Assembly: GCA_014905825.1 (NCBI GenBank)
Contig: JACGCN010000012.1
Location: 186,001-250,000, forward strand
From: Lyophyllum atratum
Lineage: Eukaryota; Basidiomycota; Agaricomycetes; Agaricales; Lyophyllaceae
DNA: 64,000 bases
Direction: 5' to 3'
In this document: positions 1 through 10,756 of the stretch, one piece after another
Position numbering within the stretch: the first letter of the stretch is position 1
How the letters are laid out: every line of letters begins with the position of its first letter
Notes under the pieces: model-generated
Seen by the model: only the letters and a program-made list of their open reading frames with translations
Told to the model about the DNA's origin: nothing
Databases searched by the model: none
Made by a program: the position numbers and the translations under genes

Positions 1-1213
1 GGTCGTCGACATTGGAGGAGGAACTTGTACGTAGATGTTCCTGTTCGCTGCAACAAGATGAAAATCAGAGAAGCTCTGAAAAGATATACGGTAGATTTAC
101 TTGTCTATGAAATGTTTCGCGCATGCTTGAACACCTCCTTGCTGCATACCAAGGATGGTCTCATAGGCCGCTGGAAGTTAGTTGTCAGGAGAGTACCATA
201 GACGTAAGCAGGCTTCACGCACCCTCGCCAGCCAAGAAGGGGTCCTCACCAAACCCTTCGAAGTTCCTTCCCCCTTCTGCAACACGCCCTAAATTCATCA
301 TGGGACCAAGAGCAACATTCACCCCTTTCCCGACATGCTCAAGCCCCATATAAAGACCACGAAGTCGGATAAGTGATCGATTAAATCTACGAAAAGCTAA
401 GCTCAAAAAACAGCTTCATAACTAGGGAGTCATACGTTGCTGCGGCGTTAATTCCAGTAGGGAACGCAGTGACGAAGTCGGCGAGGCGTACACCGAGCGG
501 AGAGTCCTGATGTGATGATAATGCGTTAGGGCTTGCCGCCAACAAAACCACGGAATCATCACCTCTAAGCACAATCCAGGCCATCCGCGCCCTGTGGCTG
601 GTTCAATAGACGGGATATTTCCCTGGAAGAGAGTCAATATGCCGGATTCGATTAGATCCCGCGGAGAGACCGATACTCACAACGCAGCGCCCTTGGAAAC
701 CAGTCGACTGCACTCCAGTCGTTACGCTCACAAGTTCATCAAGACTGAAACCTGAAATCTAAACAGCCCTCAATACCTCAGTAACTTCGTCCTCCAAGGC
801 TAGGTATCGGCGTTTTAACATACCTTCGCTTTGGCTTTGGCATAAGCTGCCGACCATGCAGGGCCAAAGTCAGGAACGACCACAGTAGAGTCCTGAGTTG
901 AAGGCGGGTGCTTGGGATCTGTAGCCGGAAAAACACCAGCGATCGGGCCTTGAGAGGGAGATGCTAGAACAGAGGAAGAGGTTTGCGAAACGCCTGTTGA
1001 CGGAGCAGTGGGAATTCCTGTCGACGAAACCTGCGAAAAAGATGATGCTAATGAGCTTTCCACTGTTGTCAGAGTGATCGAAGCTGAAGCCACGGGCCCG
1101 CTTGTTCCGTGAATAGAAATCGACGACGCTGCAGGGGTGAACGACGAAGGCGTGATTCCTCCAGCCAGAGGCAGTAGCCCTAAGACCGCAAGACCGCGAG
1201 AGCGATAAAGCAT
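1..1213 (-). CDS. GH3 beta-glucosidase, N-terminal part (runs off left edge)
   Basis: Secreted glycoside hydrolase family 3 enzyme expected to release glucose from beta-glucosides such as cellobiose. Reading leftward, the ATG at 1213 opens a hydrophobic leader, a Ser/Thr-rich linker of about 70 residues, then catalytic-domain blocks spread over short exons: a GxCL block (PATGRGWPGLCLE), DSPLGVR, the family hallmark GKGVNVALGPMMNLGR and GGRNFEGFGEDPFL, then ACAKHF. All splice joins I checked restore the frame, for example a cgtag acceptor giving NRSLIRLRGL. The last exon visible reads EQEHLRTSSSSNVDD and leaves the window, so the nucleophile Asp and the C-terminal domains are not seen. Exon layout and residues closely follow the second GH3 gene at 3382-7253, so the two are tandem paralogues. 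Confidence 0.85.
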
Positions 1214-1320
1214 TGTGGCTGGGAGTGTTTTATCCCCAACTTCGTCTGTGAGAGGTGATTAAATACGCGGTCAACTTTGCTCGGCATTGAAAAGAGGCTC
1301 GTCTGGTAGCCCATTTCTCG

Positions 1321-1770
1321 TCAACGGAAGGGATGGGAGCATGCGCCCTCCTCGTCCCATGATGCTATGCCGTGAAGTTTACTCGACGAAACGGCACCAT
1401 GACTGAACAATCTATAAGTCAGCGTGAGTTCCTGTGGGTTTTGCTTCGCAAGTGTGGCAAGACACCACGCTGCATTCCTCGTGAATTGTAGAGATAGAAC
1501 TTCTGCAAAGACTTCTCCGTATGCAAATAGCATGACTGGGCTCTGAGTCACGGTCAGAGTGATCAGGTGTCCCATAACCTTTCGGGGATTGCGTTTGTCG
1601 GAAGCGTCGTTGAATTCGGCATGCAGGAGCGTTATGGAGGCAGGAGTGCCAGCGCATGGCAGCGTGGGTAAAAGTGCATCAGTTTCAGGAGCCGCTACAT
1701 GTACTTCACCCAAGGAGAGCCGCTCGGGAGGAAGAGCGGTGCTTGCAAGGCCACTATAAGTAGGACTCAA
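1321..1770 (-). CDS. Unrecognised 149-codon open frame
   Basis: An intact single-exon frame just upstream of the first GH3 gene on the same strand. The product has no signal peptide, membrane segment or motif I can name. The region is otherwise unexplained, and a frame of this length may arise by chance in moderately GC-rich DNA. It could be a genuine lineage-specific gene or an exon of one; there is no similarity evidence. Confidence 0.2.
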   Translation of the reverse strand: MSPTYSGLASTALPPERLSLGEVHVAAPETDALLPTLPCAGTPASITLLHAEFNDASDKRNPRKVMGHLITLTVTQSPVMLFAYGEVFAEVLSLQFTRNAAWCLATLAKQNPQELTLTYRLFSHGAVSSSKLHGIASWDEEGACSHPFR

Positions 1771-1784
1771 AATAGGACTTGATC

Positions 1785-1922
1785 ATGAAGGGGGCCGCAA
1801 TCATTGCCGGAGTTATCGGGTTTGTGTCCCTATGTTTGCCAACAGCCTTCCCTAATCACAGTGGGGGGCCCGACCGAGACGAGAATCAGTGCACTATAGA
1901 GATAGCTCGCCTGTACTTATGA
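1785..1922 (+). CDS. Possible 45-aa secreted peptide
   Basis: A short frame that starts with a lysine followed by about 18 hydrophobic residues (AAIIAGVIGFVSLCLPTA), as in a signal peptide. A short polar remainder with one Cys follows (two Cys in total) and the frame stops at TGA. It could equally be the first exon of a longer spliced gene or a chance frame. Confidence 0.2.
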   Translation: MKGAAIIAGVIGFVSLCLPTAFPNHSGGPDRDENQCTIEIARLYL

Positions 1923-2128
1923 TTCTTGATTTTCTGGAGATATATCTCTTCAGCGGTCCTTGGAGCATGCTTATATTATTTTATGAACGCGTCGCGCGAC
2001 GCGATCACGCGTTTTGTAGTTACGGCATGTGGAAACATTGCCATCACTTTCAACTCTCATTTGACTTGAGACTTGTCTTGGCCGTCTCCTGCCACTGGCT
2101 ATTGAAGCACTCAAGCTAGGCAGCATGT

Positions 2129-3031
2129 ATGACCATTGCAATCGTTGAAAATGGATCTCATTTCCTCTCCCCAGCAATCCGAAGCATAATTCCTCAAGCA
2201 AGACATATGACTTCTTCGTACCTCACCAGCGGTCAACAAACAGACGTAGTATTCGTCGATACGCTGTACCTATCAGCAGATGTTGGACCAGACTGCTGGA
2301 AACGGAGCCGTGCCCAACCGGTAGAGGTATCGGTCTACCTACATCTCCAGAACTCGTTCCTCACAGCGGCCGGACAATCCGACGACGTCCTCGACTCCGT
2401 GCACTATGGCCATCTGTCCAAAGCCGTTAGCAAAAGATTAGCGGGTTCATCATTTAGTGGGGTTGAGAGGCTAGTTGCTGCAGTGACAGAGGAAGCCTCT
2501 GCACTGGCAGGGAAGGCGGCAGCAGAAGTCAGGGTGGTGGTGAATCTGCCGAAACAGATCCTGCTCGCCGAAGGGTTCACAGTCGACATCACGACGCCTC
2601 TGGACGCGGCGAACTTTCCTTTAACTCGGAAGATATCTGTCGTGAACCTTGTTCTACCAGTAATCATTGGTGTCAATCCCCCCGAGCGCGAGGCCAAGCA
2701 GCGCGTTATCAGCAACATCATCTTTCACGAGCGGCCGGGAGATGGGCCTCTGTTGAATTATCCTGATATTGTCGCTGGGATTGTGAAGGTACGCGCTTAT
2801 TGTCCGAATATACCTACTGTGATCAACCTCAATCTGTCTTAGAACATCGAGTCGTCTGCGTACCTCACATTGGAGAAATTCGTGATGCAGATCGTACGCA
2901 CGGCATGCCTCGCATCGGAGCAGGTTGATGCAGTCACCGTTCGTTCCCAGAAGCCTAGTGCGCTGAGCTTCGCCCACTCCTCGGGTGTGGAGATCACAAG
3001 ACGAAGGGTAGACTTAAGCGTGGACAATTAG
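2129..3031 (+). CDS. Stand-alone tandem dihydroneopterin aldolase
   Basis: Folate-pathway protein of the FolB fold, expected to convert 7,8-dihydroneopterin to 6-hydroxymethyl-dihydropterin plus glycolaldehyde. The first FolB-like unit starts at VFVDTLYLSADVGPDCW and includes the VLDSVHYGHLSKAV stretch. A second one starts at RKISVVNLVLPVIIGVNPPER and runs through YLTLEKFVMQIV. One intron (2789-2842, 54 bp) joins GIVK to NIESSAYLTLEK in frame, and the stop is TAG at 3029-3031. In most fungi this double domain is the N-terminal part of a trifunctional FOL1 protein; here the frame ends with no HPPK or DHPS domain behind it. The start is uncertain: ATG 2129 gives 282 aa, while ATG 2207 (MTSSYLTSG) gives 256 aa and lies just before the conserved part. 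Neither ATG has a good context. Confidence 0.8.
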
Positions 3032-3381
3032 ATAGGAGCTGATCGTAGCTTTCCTCCGTCTCCTGACCATCGTCGCCCGTTCATCCGCACATAGATGCTG
3101 CTGTTTTCAATGGCATTGCACACAGCCAATTCCGCACATAAATATTGCCAGACCTGTGGTTGACTCAAAACTCTCTGAATTGTGTCGTAGAGGGAACATT
3201 TATGTGCTGGTCTGATGTGAAGGTGCCCAAGTCTCAAAGACTACATACTTGTGGGTATGTGTAGGTATTCGTAGTCAAGTTGTACGCTAGGTCCATGCTT
3301 CACCAAGATAGGAAAAAACTAAAATCCCAAATTCCAATGACAGGGGTATTAATCTCAGATCTCAGCATCTGAGGGGTATTT
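3032..3381. other. Intergenic, nothing recognised
   Basis: A 350-bp convergent spacer between the aldolase gene and the second GH3 gene. It presumably carries both 3' ends. No coding-like frame or repeat seen. Confidence 0.5.
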
Positions 3382-6300
3382 TCAAGAGCGGCTGGATCCA
3401 GGAATCTGTCCCTGCAGACGACCGTCCCTGCTGCTCGCGCCAATCGTCACCTTAATCGTTCCCTCAGGTTTGCGCCAGCCCTGCGCGCCAGTATCCCAGA
3501 TCGACAAGTCGTACCGGGAGAGGTTGATCGTGACGGTCTTCGTCTGGCCGGGGGAGATGGCGACGTCGGTGAATCCCTTGAGGACAGAGGGGGGCTCGCC
3601 GGCGGATGCGGGGAAGTTCACATATAGTTGGGGGATCTAGAGTAGAGTACGTTAGGCGAGTGATAAGGACCTATCATTCATGAAGACAGCTTACTTCGCC
3701 GCCGTACAGAGAACCAGTGTTTTTGATATTGAACGTGAACTGGAAGGCAGGTCTGTGGAGCCTTTGTTTGGGGGTGTCAATGGTTATGTCAGATACTTGT
3801 CGGGACACAACTCACCACAATGCTGTTGACGAGCCTTGGCCGATGGGGCTGGGCTTCCCAGCCTCCCAAGCCGCCTCCAACTGAGATTGAGTGGCATCAG
3901 GGCTGCTGAGCCTCGCGACGTGGAGGTTGCTATAAGCAAACTTGGTGTAGCTCAAACCGAACCCGAACTCGAAGCGAGGAGCGATGTTTTTCTGCAGAGA
4001 TGTTAGGTCATGTTGAGACGTCCATGAGTCAAAAAGAACTTACAGCATCGAAGTGACGATAGTCAATCTCAAGTCTATCAATGGGCAATAAGTACGAGAT
4101 TTAAGGTGAAGGAAATCGCAAGCTACTCACCCCTCAGTGTAAGGGATAGATAGAATTTCCTGGGGTCCTCCACCTAGCACGAGCTGTGCAGAGTAGTCTG
4201 ATGCTTGCTTCGCGATAGTGTATGGGAGTCTGCCCGAAGGGTTCCAAGCACCGTAGAGAACATCGGCGATGGAGTTGCCAGCCTCTTGTCCAGGTGCACC
4301 AGCCCAGAGAACCTATCGGTGGTTTCCTCAATAATGAACTGCTGCAGAAGGTCACGTTATGACTTACAGCGGTGACGTTAGGATGGTCAATCCAGGGCTC
4401 GACGATCAAGGGACCGACACTGTGGACGATAACAATAGTATTCTTGTTCTGGGCTGCGACTGCTTTCACCAAGGCGTCACCTCCGTGCCATGCAGTCAAG
4501 TTTTTCCTGCAAGGAACCACTCAATATCACACATTAGATTTGAGACATGTCAAGAGGCTTACCGGTCTCCTTCATTGCCGTCAACTGTAATATAACCTTC
4601 ACCAGAGTCGGAGTTGATGAAAACAAGCGCAGCAGACTTGCGGATAGCGATGTTGCCTGCCCTAGCAAGGTTGAAGTCATCCAAGAAGAACGAGACACTG
4701 GTCCTATCTTCCCGGGCGCGGCGCTGAATCGCATCCAGGGGCTAAGCGGCACAAAGAGCAGCACCGAGTAAGCCTTACGAGATGCAAAACATCGAAGCCG
4801 CCAAGTCAGCTTACCGTCACCAAGTAAGTGAAGTTGGCCGTCCCAGAACCCCATCCCATAGCAAGAACACCATCATTTCCGCCCTGCGGAGATACGCATA
4901 CACAGCTGTCAGCCTTCACAGTAACGTCAAAGTCTTCCTAATCACGCACCTGGTCACTAAATTGATTGGGTCCAATCTTCCCAGGTCCAGCGTCGCTTCC
5001 AATCAGGACGATACTCCTGGGCTTCTTGAGCGGCAGAGCATTGTTCACATTCTTGAGGAGGACGGTGCTGGCTGCACCGATCTCCCTCACGAGCTTGTAG
5101 TGGTCATCTTGTACGTCGATGTGCTCGTTGGTGGCTTCGTTTTCTGGGCGGAAGGCGTCGAAGTTGACTTTGGGGAAAGATGGAGCGTCTTGGCGGAGGA
5201 AATACCAGGCAGCGACGATACGGATGGCTGGAAACGAAGATTTCTGAGTACACAGGACTACATTTCGTGGATGGGGCGCATACCCATGTCATCGACGCGG
5301 GCCTCGTCCACGGTGCCGTTTTGTACAGCAGCGGTAAGGTTGGCACCAAAGTAGGTGGTTCCGGAGTTGAATGTGATGTCACCTAGAACATGTTAAGGAA
5401 TGAATCGAGAAACAATTAATGTGCTCCAGTACCGGGCATGGTCATCTGGAAATCGAAAACAGTCAGTCAGCGAGGCACTCAGTGTACTTTGGAGGGGTTA
5501 CTTACGTCGAGGCCTGTATTTACGGAAAGTGTCGAGTGGGTACTGAGATTAGATATCAGTACTTTCAATGCTTTGCCATGACGGAAATTGCTTACGCCTG
5601 CCAGTCGGACATAATGTCTAGAAGAATTCTGCAGATCAGTACGCTGATCATTTTGAGTGCATATTCACTTACATCCTTGGAATCCGTACTCGCGCTTAAC
5701 AATGTCGTTCATGACCTTGTCGTTCTCGCAAGCATAGGTACCGTTGACCAGGTCTGGTACAGATAAAATGAGCACAAGGTATTAAAGCGGTAATGATAAC
5801 TTACTGTAGCTGCACATCATGCTCGCCACGCCAGCCATGACACTCTTCAAGAAAGGGTGAGTGTAAATCTCATGCTGAGTCCTGTCATCCACATCGGACG
5901 AGGATTCGGTCCGTTTATGCTCCTGCTCACTAATTGACCCCCAACACGTCAGACAATACTCACCAGGAGAACGACAAGTACGTACTTGTTGACAAGATGT
6001 TTGGCACAAGCTTGCACACCAGCCGATTGCATGCCCAAGATAGTTTCATAAGCGGCTTCTCCCGTCAGGAAGGGGTCAGCACCGAAACCTTCCCAGTTAC
6101 GGCCTCCTCCAGCGACGCGTCCCATGTTCATCATAGGTCCAAGAGCGACGTTGACGCCCTTGCCAACATGCTCCTGGCCCATGAAGAGACCACGGAGGCG
6201 CATGAGGCGGCGGCTGAAGCTGTATTTGAGAAAGTATGTCGTTTAGTTAAATGCGGATCAGAGTCAAGCTTCCACTCACGTAGCGGCAGTATTGACACCA

Positions 6301-7253
6301 GTTGGGAAGGCAGTCACATAGTCGGCGAAGCGAACGCCCAACGGAGAATCCTTTGGATGATCTTCGTGAGCTTGATGCCTTTTTGCGATTGAGAAATAAT
6401 CCACTGACCTCGAGACACAACCCAGGCCATCCACGTCCTGTGGCAGGTTCGATGGAAGGAATGTTGCCCTGTTCACACTTAGCATGTCTTGTTCGGACAC
6501 TAAAATGGATGACTTACGACACAGCGCCCATTCTCCCAACCGACACCAGTCGCGACGCTAATTTTTTCATCGAGAGTAAACCCTGCGACCTAAAGCAATA
6601 CGTCAGAACCAATCGCGTGCCAAGGATATGAATACAAAGAAAATCCACGATTGAGAATGATCTCGGGCACGCGTCGTCGGCCGAACAAAACCATTTGATT
6701 CGAATGTATCCCACACTGCAATGACGTTTTTGTGTGGGGACTAACCTTGGCTTTCGCCTTCGCAAATGCAGCGGCCCAAGCTGGAGAGAAGTCAGGGATC
6801 AAAGGAGAGTTGACCTAGAGAGCCTTTTAGAATTGACTACGCGCGGATAAAAACGCAACAAACCGGCGGCGGGGATTTAGGATCTGTGGCAGGGTATACA
6901 CCGGGAACGGGAGCCTGTGAAGGTGTGGGGAATGGAGTGAACTTGTTAGATGAGGCTGAGACTGTGCTTGTTGCCGATTCTGACGAAGGAGAGGACGTGA
7001 GCGATGTCACAGATACGGACGAATTTGTCGCTGGCAGTGACACTGAAGTGGAAGAAACGGCAGAGGTGGGCACCGAAATAGAGAGCGACGAAGAAGTAAC
7101 TGAGGCAGAGCTGCTCAGTAGCGACCTCGAGGCTGTTTGAGTGGAGCCCGGCACGACAAGGGTCGGACCAGTACCGAGGGGAGTAGATACAGTCGCTGCG
7201 TGTACGAAGGGGAGGAGGAGGATAAGCCCCAGCTTCAAGCCACGGGAGACCAT
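3382..7253 (-). CDS. Secreted GH3 beta-glucosidase, complete
   Basis: Complete GH3 enzyme that should act on cellobiose and related beta-glucosides outside the cell. The chosen ATG at 7253 begins MVSRGLKLGLILLLPFVHA, a clear signal peptide; an upstream in-frame ATG at 7286 would put charged residues before it. A Ser/Thr-rich linker of about 80 residues follows, then the catalytic domain with GRGWPGLCLEDSPLG, GKGVNVALGPMMNMGR, GGRNWEGFGADPFL, ACAKHLVNK and MSDW, whose Asp (codon 5604-5606) is the family nucleophile. The last exon (3382-3621) is a fibronectin III-like end (ISPGQTKTVTINL, DLSIWD) as in other fungal GH3 proteins. The gene has many introns of roughly 50-70 bp. It is a tandem paralogue of the partial gene at 1-1213 on the same strand, separated by the aldolase gene. 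Confidence 0.9.
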
Positions 7254-9093
7254 TGTGGTTCGCGTTGAAGTCGGATGCACGTACACTTACATCTTCGCTT
7301 CATATAAATGCGTGAATTACACCATGCTACAAGGAGGAAGAAGACGCGAACCACAAGGCGGCACTTACATAATAGTTGATTGATCGCGGAATGCAACCAA
7401 CCTTCTTCTCACCATCTACCGGCATGCTCATTACCTCCTAATTTTTGTATGCTGGTCCGCTATTCCAGTCCCTCCGAGTTCTTCGCTCTCCATACTGGAC
7501 GGTCGGGCCGCGACATTTACGGGCATTAGGGCCCGAACTTCACTCGGGTTTGCGAGGCTCAATGCAGGTCCAATGTGCTGGGAGTCGAAGATAGCCATCG
7601 TCCTAGGTGTGTACGTTACTCGGCCGTCAGAGGTGACCCTATCTTTCATTCTACGTTCCAAATTTTGATATTGAAGAGCTTCGAAACGTGATTTGAGTGG
7701 CTTAAAACTAGCCACAACAAACCACGGGACAGAGTTCCACGAGGCAGGATATCCATGCATGCCCCTTGTCAGCGTTTAGAGGGGCAGTCGCCTCCAGCGT
7801 TGTCTTGCCGATCACTTGGACAGACAGTGAAAGAGATACCTCTCTAACAACGACAGACGTCACCGACCGATGTGCGGATATGGACATGTGACCCTGCGCA
7901 CTTGGCAATATCATACCAAGTAGACTGTTCTCAGAGTCGAGATCCTCTCAAGCAATGCATTCCTAGTTATCTGAGCCGCGGGCGTATCATACGACAACCA
8001 CGAGTTGATCGAAGAAGATGCCTCGTTCATGTTGTAGGTGCAATACCCACTCGGCCGAGTTCACAAGCGCTTACAACATGCTTACATATCCAGCCAAGTT
8101 TTTTTCTTTACGAAATGCGGAGGCCCACCCGAGGAGTTTATTTTTGGTTTTAGAGCCATCCCGCGCAATGCGGTAGTCACATACCCACCGTCCTGGGAAC
8201 GCCATGCCTCCCTGTACATGTCATATGATCCATATCCGATCTACCCCTGGCCTCGAATGCGGGGGCGCCGGGGGGAGAAGATTTCTCCGCAATTTCTCCG
8301 GTCTACCTAGCAGTCACCGCTAACACAATCGACGATGTCGATCACTTCCCGCCTGACTTCCATGCAGAGCAATATGGCGGACCGTATCTCCGTTGCACGC
8401 ACCCTAATCTCTTACGCATCGTCTGCCCATCTCATCTCGAAATTGGCACAGAGGCTCGAAATGTCCGGTTCAAAACGAGGACACTGTGCTCTCTACCCGA
8501 CCTCAGCTTTCTCCATGCACTGCCCCAGCGCTCCTCTCCTTGGCCCTTTGGTGGGGGCTTTAGCAAGACTATTCTCGATCTGCTTCGCCAGAGCACTTGG
8601 CATGGAGAGTTCAGTCGTGTTTCATTTCTATTCTTTTTTGGATACTTTCTTCCCTCGGAAGCACAGACATACTGATTCCGAGGCGAGCAAAGATTGCTTC
8701 TTTCCAAGCCAAGGCTGCGGAGACTTCCCTGAGTCCTTGTAAGCCCGTCACAGAGTAGCGTCGGGGACACTACGATTTATTCTTTCGTTGAGAACACAAA
8801 GGACCGAATTATCTGCGCTCAAAATCGTGTCTGTTCAGTGCATAGCTACAGACATTGAGGCATGTATTCTGCACGACCTTTAGGCTTAGAACGGCAGAAG
8901 ACCCTCAGCAGCTCTCTCCGGCCAACTATACCCTCGCTATGATCATCTCAATCACCTTGGCCAACGACCCCACATCCTATTATTAGCAGTCAACACCCAT
9001 GGAACCTTTACTGCGACATCGCCAAGATGCTTGTGTCAGTCTTGACGGGAAACACGAAGAAGTCATATTATTAGCCACTCGAGGAGCAAGAAG
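7254..9093. other. Long intergenic region with one weak frame
   Basis: About 1.8 kb between the GH3 start and the repeat-peptide promoter. A 135-codon frame on the plus strand (8335-8742) has no recognisable domain and no splice support. Otherwise only scattered short frames. Much of this may be promoter for the two divergent secreted-protein genes. Confidence 0.4.
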
Positions 9094-9100
9094 TATAAAA
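9094..9100 (+). promoter_or_regulatory. TATA box of the repeat-peptide gene
   Basis: TATAAAA in the context aagtataaaaactcg, 130 bp upstream of the ATG at 9230. A pyrimidine-rich leader (ctcgaactcgaccc, cttcgtctttcaac) follows, as in strongly expressed fungal genes. Confidence 0.6.
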
Positions 9101-9229
9101 ACTCGCCCATACACTCAGTTGGAAACTCAGTCTCGAACTCGACCCACAACTCGTCTAACAAACTTCATCTCACTCAACCTTCTCGCGTTTTTTCTTCGTC
9201 TTTCAACAACACACCCATCTCGAACATCA

Positions 9230-10230
9230 ATGCATTTCAGCAAAAACTTCGTTGTGTTCGTCGTCGCGGCAGTCCTCTCTAGTGCCCTCGCCGTTCCCGT
9301 AAGTTGCATGCCCCAGAACGTTCTCATAAACTTTTTGTTGAAGTCATTTTTGTCTCGCAGGTTCCATCGGATGCCAATAACGCCTTGTCCGCTGGGGACG
9401 TCCTGGTCAGCAAGGAGCCTATCCAAGTTGTCAGTATACGGCATGTATGAGCAGCCACACATCAGACTGAATAACTCCCATTACAGGTGGAAAAGCGCAG
9501 GCATGGGGACTCTAAAGAGCGCGGCGGTGATCGCGGTCGTGATCGTGATCGTGACCTCGTCCCTCGCAAGCACGGCGACTCCCATGAGCGGTCTGCTCTA
9601 GTTCCACGCCGACACGGTGACTCCCATGAGCGCGGCGATGACCATGGTCGTGACCGTGGCCGCGGCATTGTCCCCCGCAGGCATGGCGACTCCCATGAGC
9701 GCTCTGCTCTAGTTCCTCGCCGTCACGGAGACTCTCATGAGCGAGGCGATGACCGCGGCCGCGACCTTGTCCCCCGCAAGCATGGCGACTCGCAGGAGAG
9801 GTCTGCTCTCGTTCCGCGCCGTCACGGAGATTCGCATGAGAGGTCTGCTCTCGTTCCACGCCGACACGGTGACTCTCGTGAGCGCGGCGATGACCGTGGT
9901 CGTGACCGTGGTCGTGACCGTGGCCGCGATCTTGTCCCCCGCAGGCATGGCGACTCCCATGAGAGGTCTGCTCTCGCTCCACGCCGCCATGGAGACTCTC
10001 ACGAGCGCGGCGGGAATCGCGGTGATGATCGCGGTCGTGGACGTGGCCGAGATCTCGTCCCTCGCAAGCACGGCGACTCGCATGAGCGATCTGCTCTCGT
10101 TCCACGCCGCCACGGTGATTCCCACGAGCGCGGCGGGGATCACGACGGTGATCGCGGTCGTGGACGTGTCCGTGATCTCGTGGCTCGCAAGCATGGAGAC
10201 TCTCGTGAGCGGAATGGTGAGCACCACTAA
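9230..10230 (+). CDS. Secreted dibasic-repeat peptide precursor (KEP/RiPP-like)
   Basis: Not a family I can name; the architecture is that of a multi-copy peptide precursor of 293 aa. Exon 1 (9230-9298) encodes a signal peptide (MHFSKNFVVFVVAAVLSSA). Exon 2 (9361-9429) encodes a short propeptide, and exon 3 (9487-10230) opens with VEKR, a classic Kex2 site. Then come 13 units that each begin (R/K)HGDS; the first 12 end in VPR, APR or VAR, so every junction is dibasic (RR eight times, RK four times). Two classes alternate: a short one, HGDSHERSALVP, six copies, and a long one with a GDDRGRDRGRD-like Asp/Gly/Arg insert of variable length, six copies. Unit 13 ends the protein. Kex2-type cleavage and trimming would release short secreted peptides. 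Introns are 9299-9360 and 9430-9486. The function could be signalling, adhesion or a RiPP scaffold; the sequence alone does not say. Confidence 0.85.
9490..10227 (+). repeat. Coding repeat array, 13 HGDS units
   Basis: In-phase coding array with a 42-bp short unit (14 codons) alternating with longer units of 57-81 bp (19-27 codons). The long units grow and shrink in 12-bp steps (cgtggtcgtgac-like, coding RGRD). Both strands and other frames stay open through it because of this periodicity. Confidence 0.85.
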
Positions 10231-10756
10231 AGGGCGGAAGAACTAGCCTGCGGCTTTGAATACTTTGTGGGATGAACAGGTGTAACACTAACATTGGACG
10301 TTGTATATCACTGTCGGATTCCGTGGACTTCACTGACAAAACACCAAAAAAAAGTAGTTGTGTCCTGTATTGGTATTACCGTAGTAGTTTGTCGCTAGGA
10401 TGTAAGCATTAGCTACAAAAAATGGACTTTCAAGTCGTTCGAACTCTTTCCATCTCGTAACTTGGAGGCAGAGGTTTATGCACCTCGATAAACAGGTCTG
10501 ATACAGATTCAGTAAAGCCCATATCATGATGCTGGTAGTAGGAAGCGAATGTCGTTTTTCAGAGCTTTCGAAACGCATGATCTAGCGAAAATATCGTATC
10601 GTCAGCGACAAAGGCTTTGAGTGATGGTATCGTTACCACCCCGTGAGTGGCTAGTTGGTGACGGCATAGGCAGCACATCCAGTTCGCATTATATTACACG
10701 ATTCCATAATATCCAATGTACATGCCTAGGACAAATCGAGACAGGGTTTCTCCGTG
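10231..10756. other. Convergent spacer
   Basis: 526 bp between the 3' ends of the repeat-peptide gene and the GMC oxidoreductase. It should contain both 3' UTRs. A weak 82-codon minus-strand frame (10330-10578) looks like chance. Confidence 0.45.

Noticed and set aside
6886..7140. Acidic Glu/Asp/Val-rich plus-strand frame
   Set aside because: Antisense of the Ser/Thr-rich linker of the GH3 gene.
9512..10339. 275-codon minus-strand frame and other long frames across the repeat array
   Set aside because: They are open only because of the 42-bp periodicity of the sense repeats. They lack a signal peptide and the spliced plus-strand gene explains the region.
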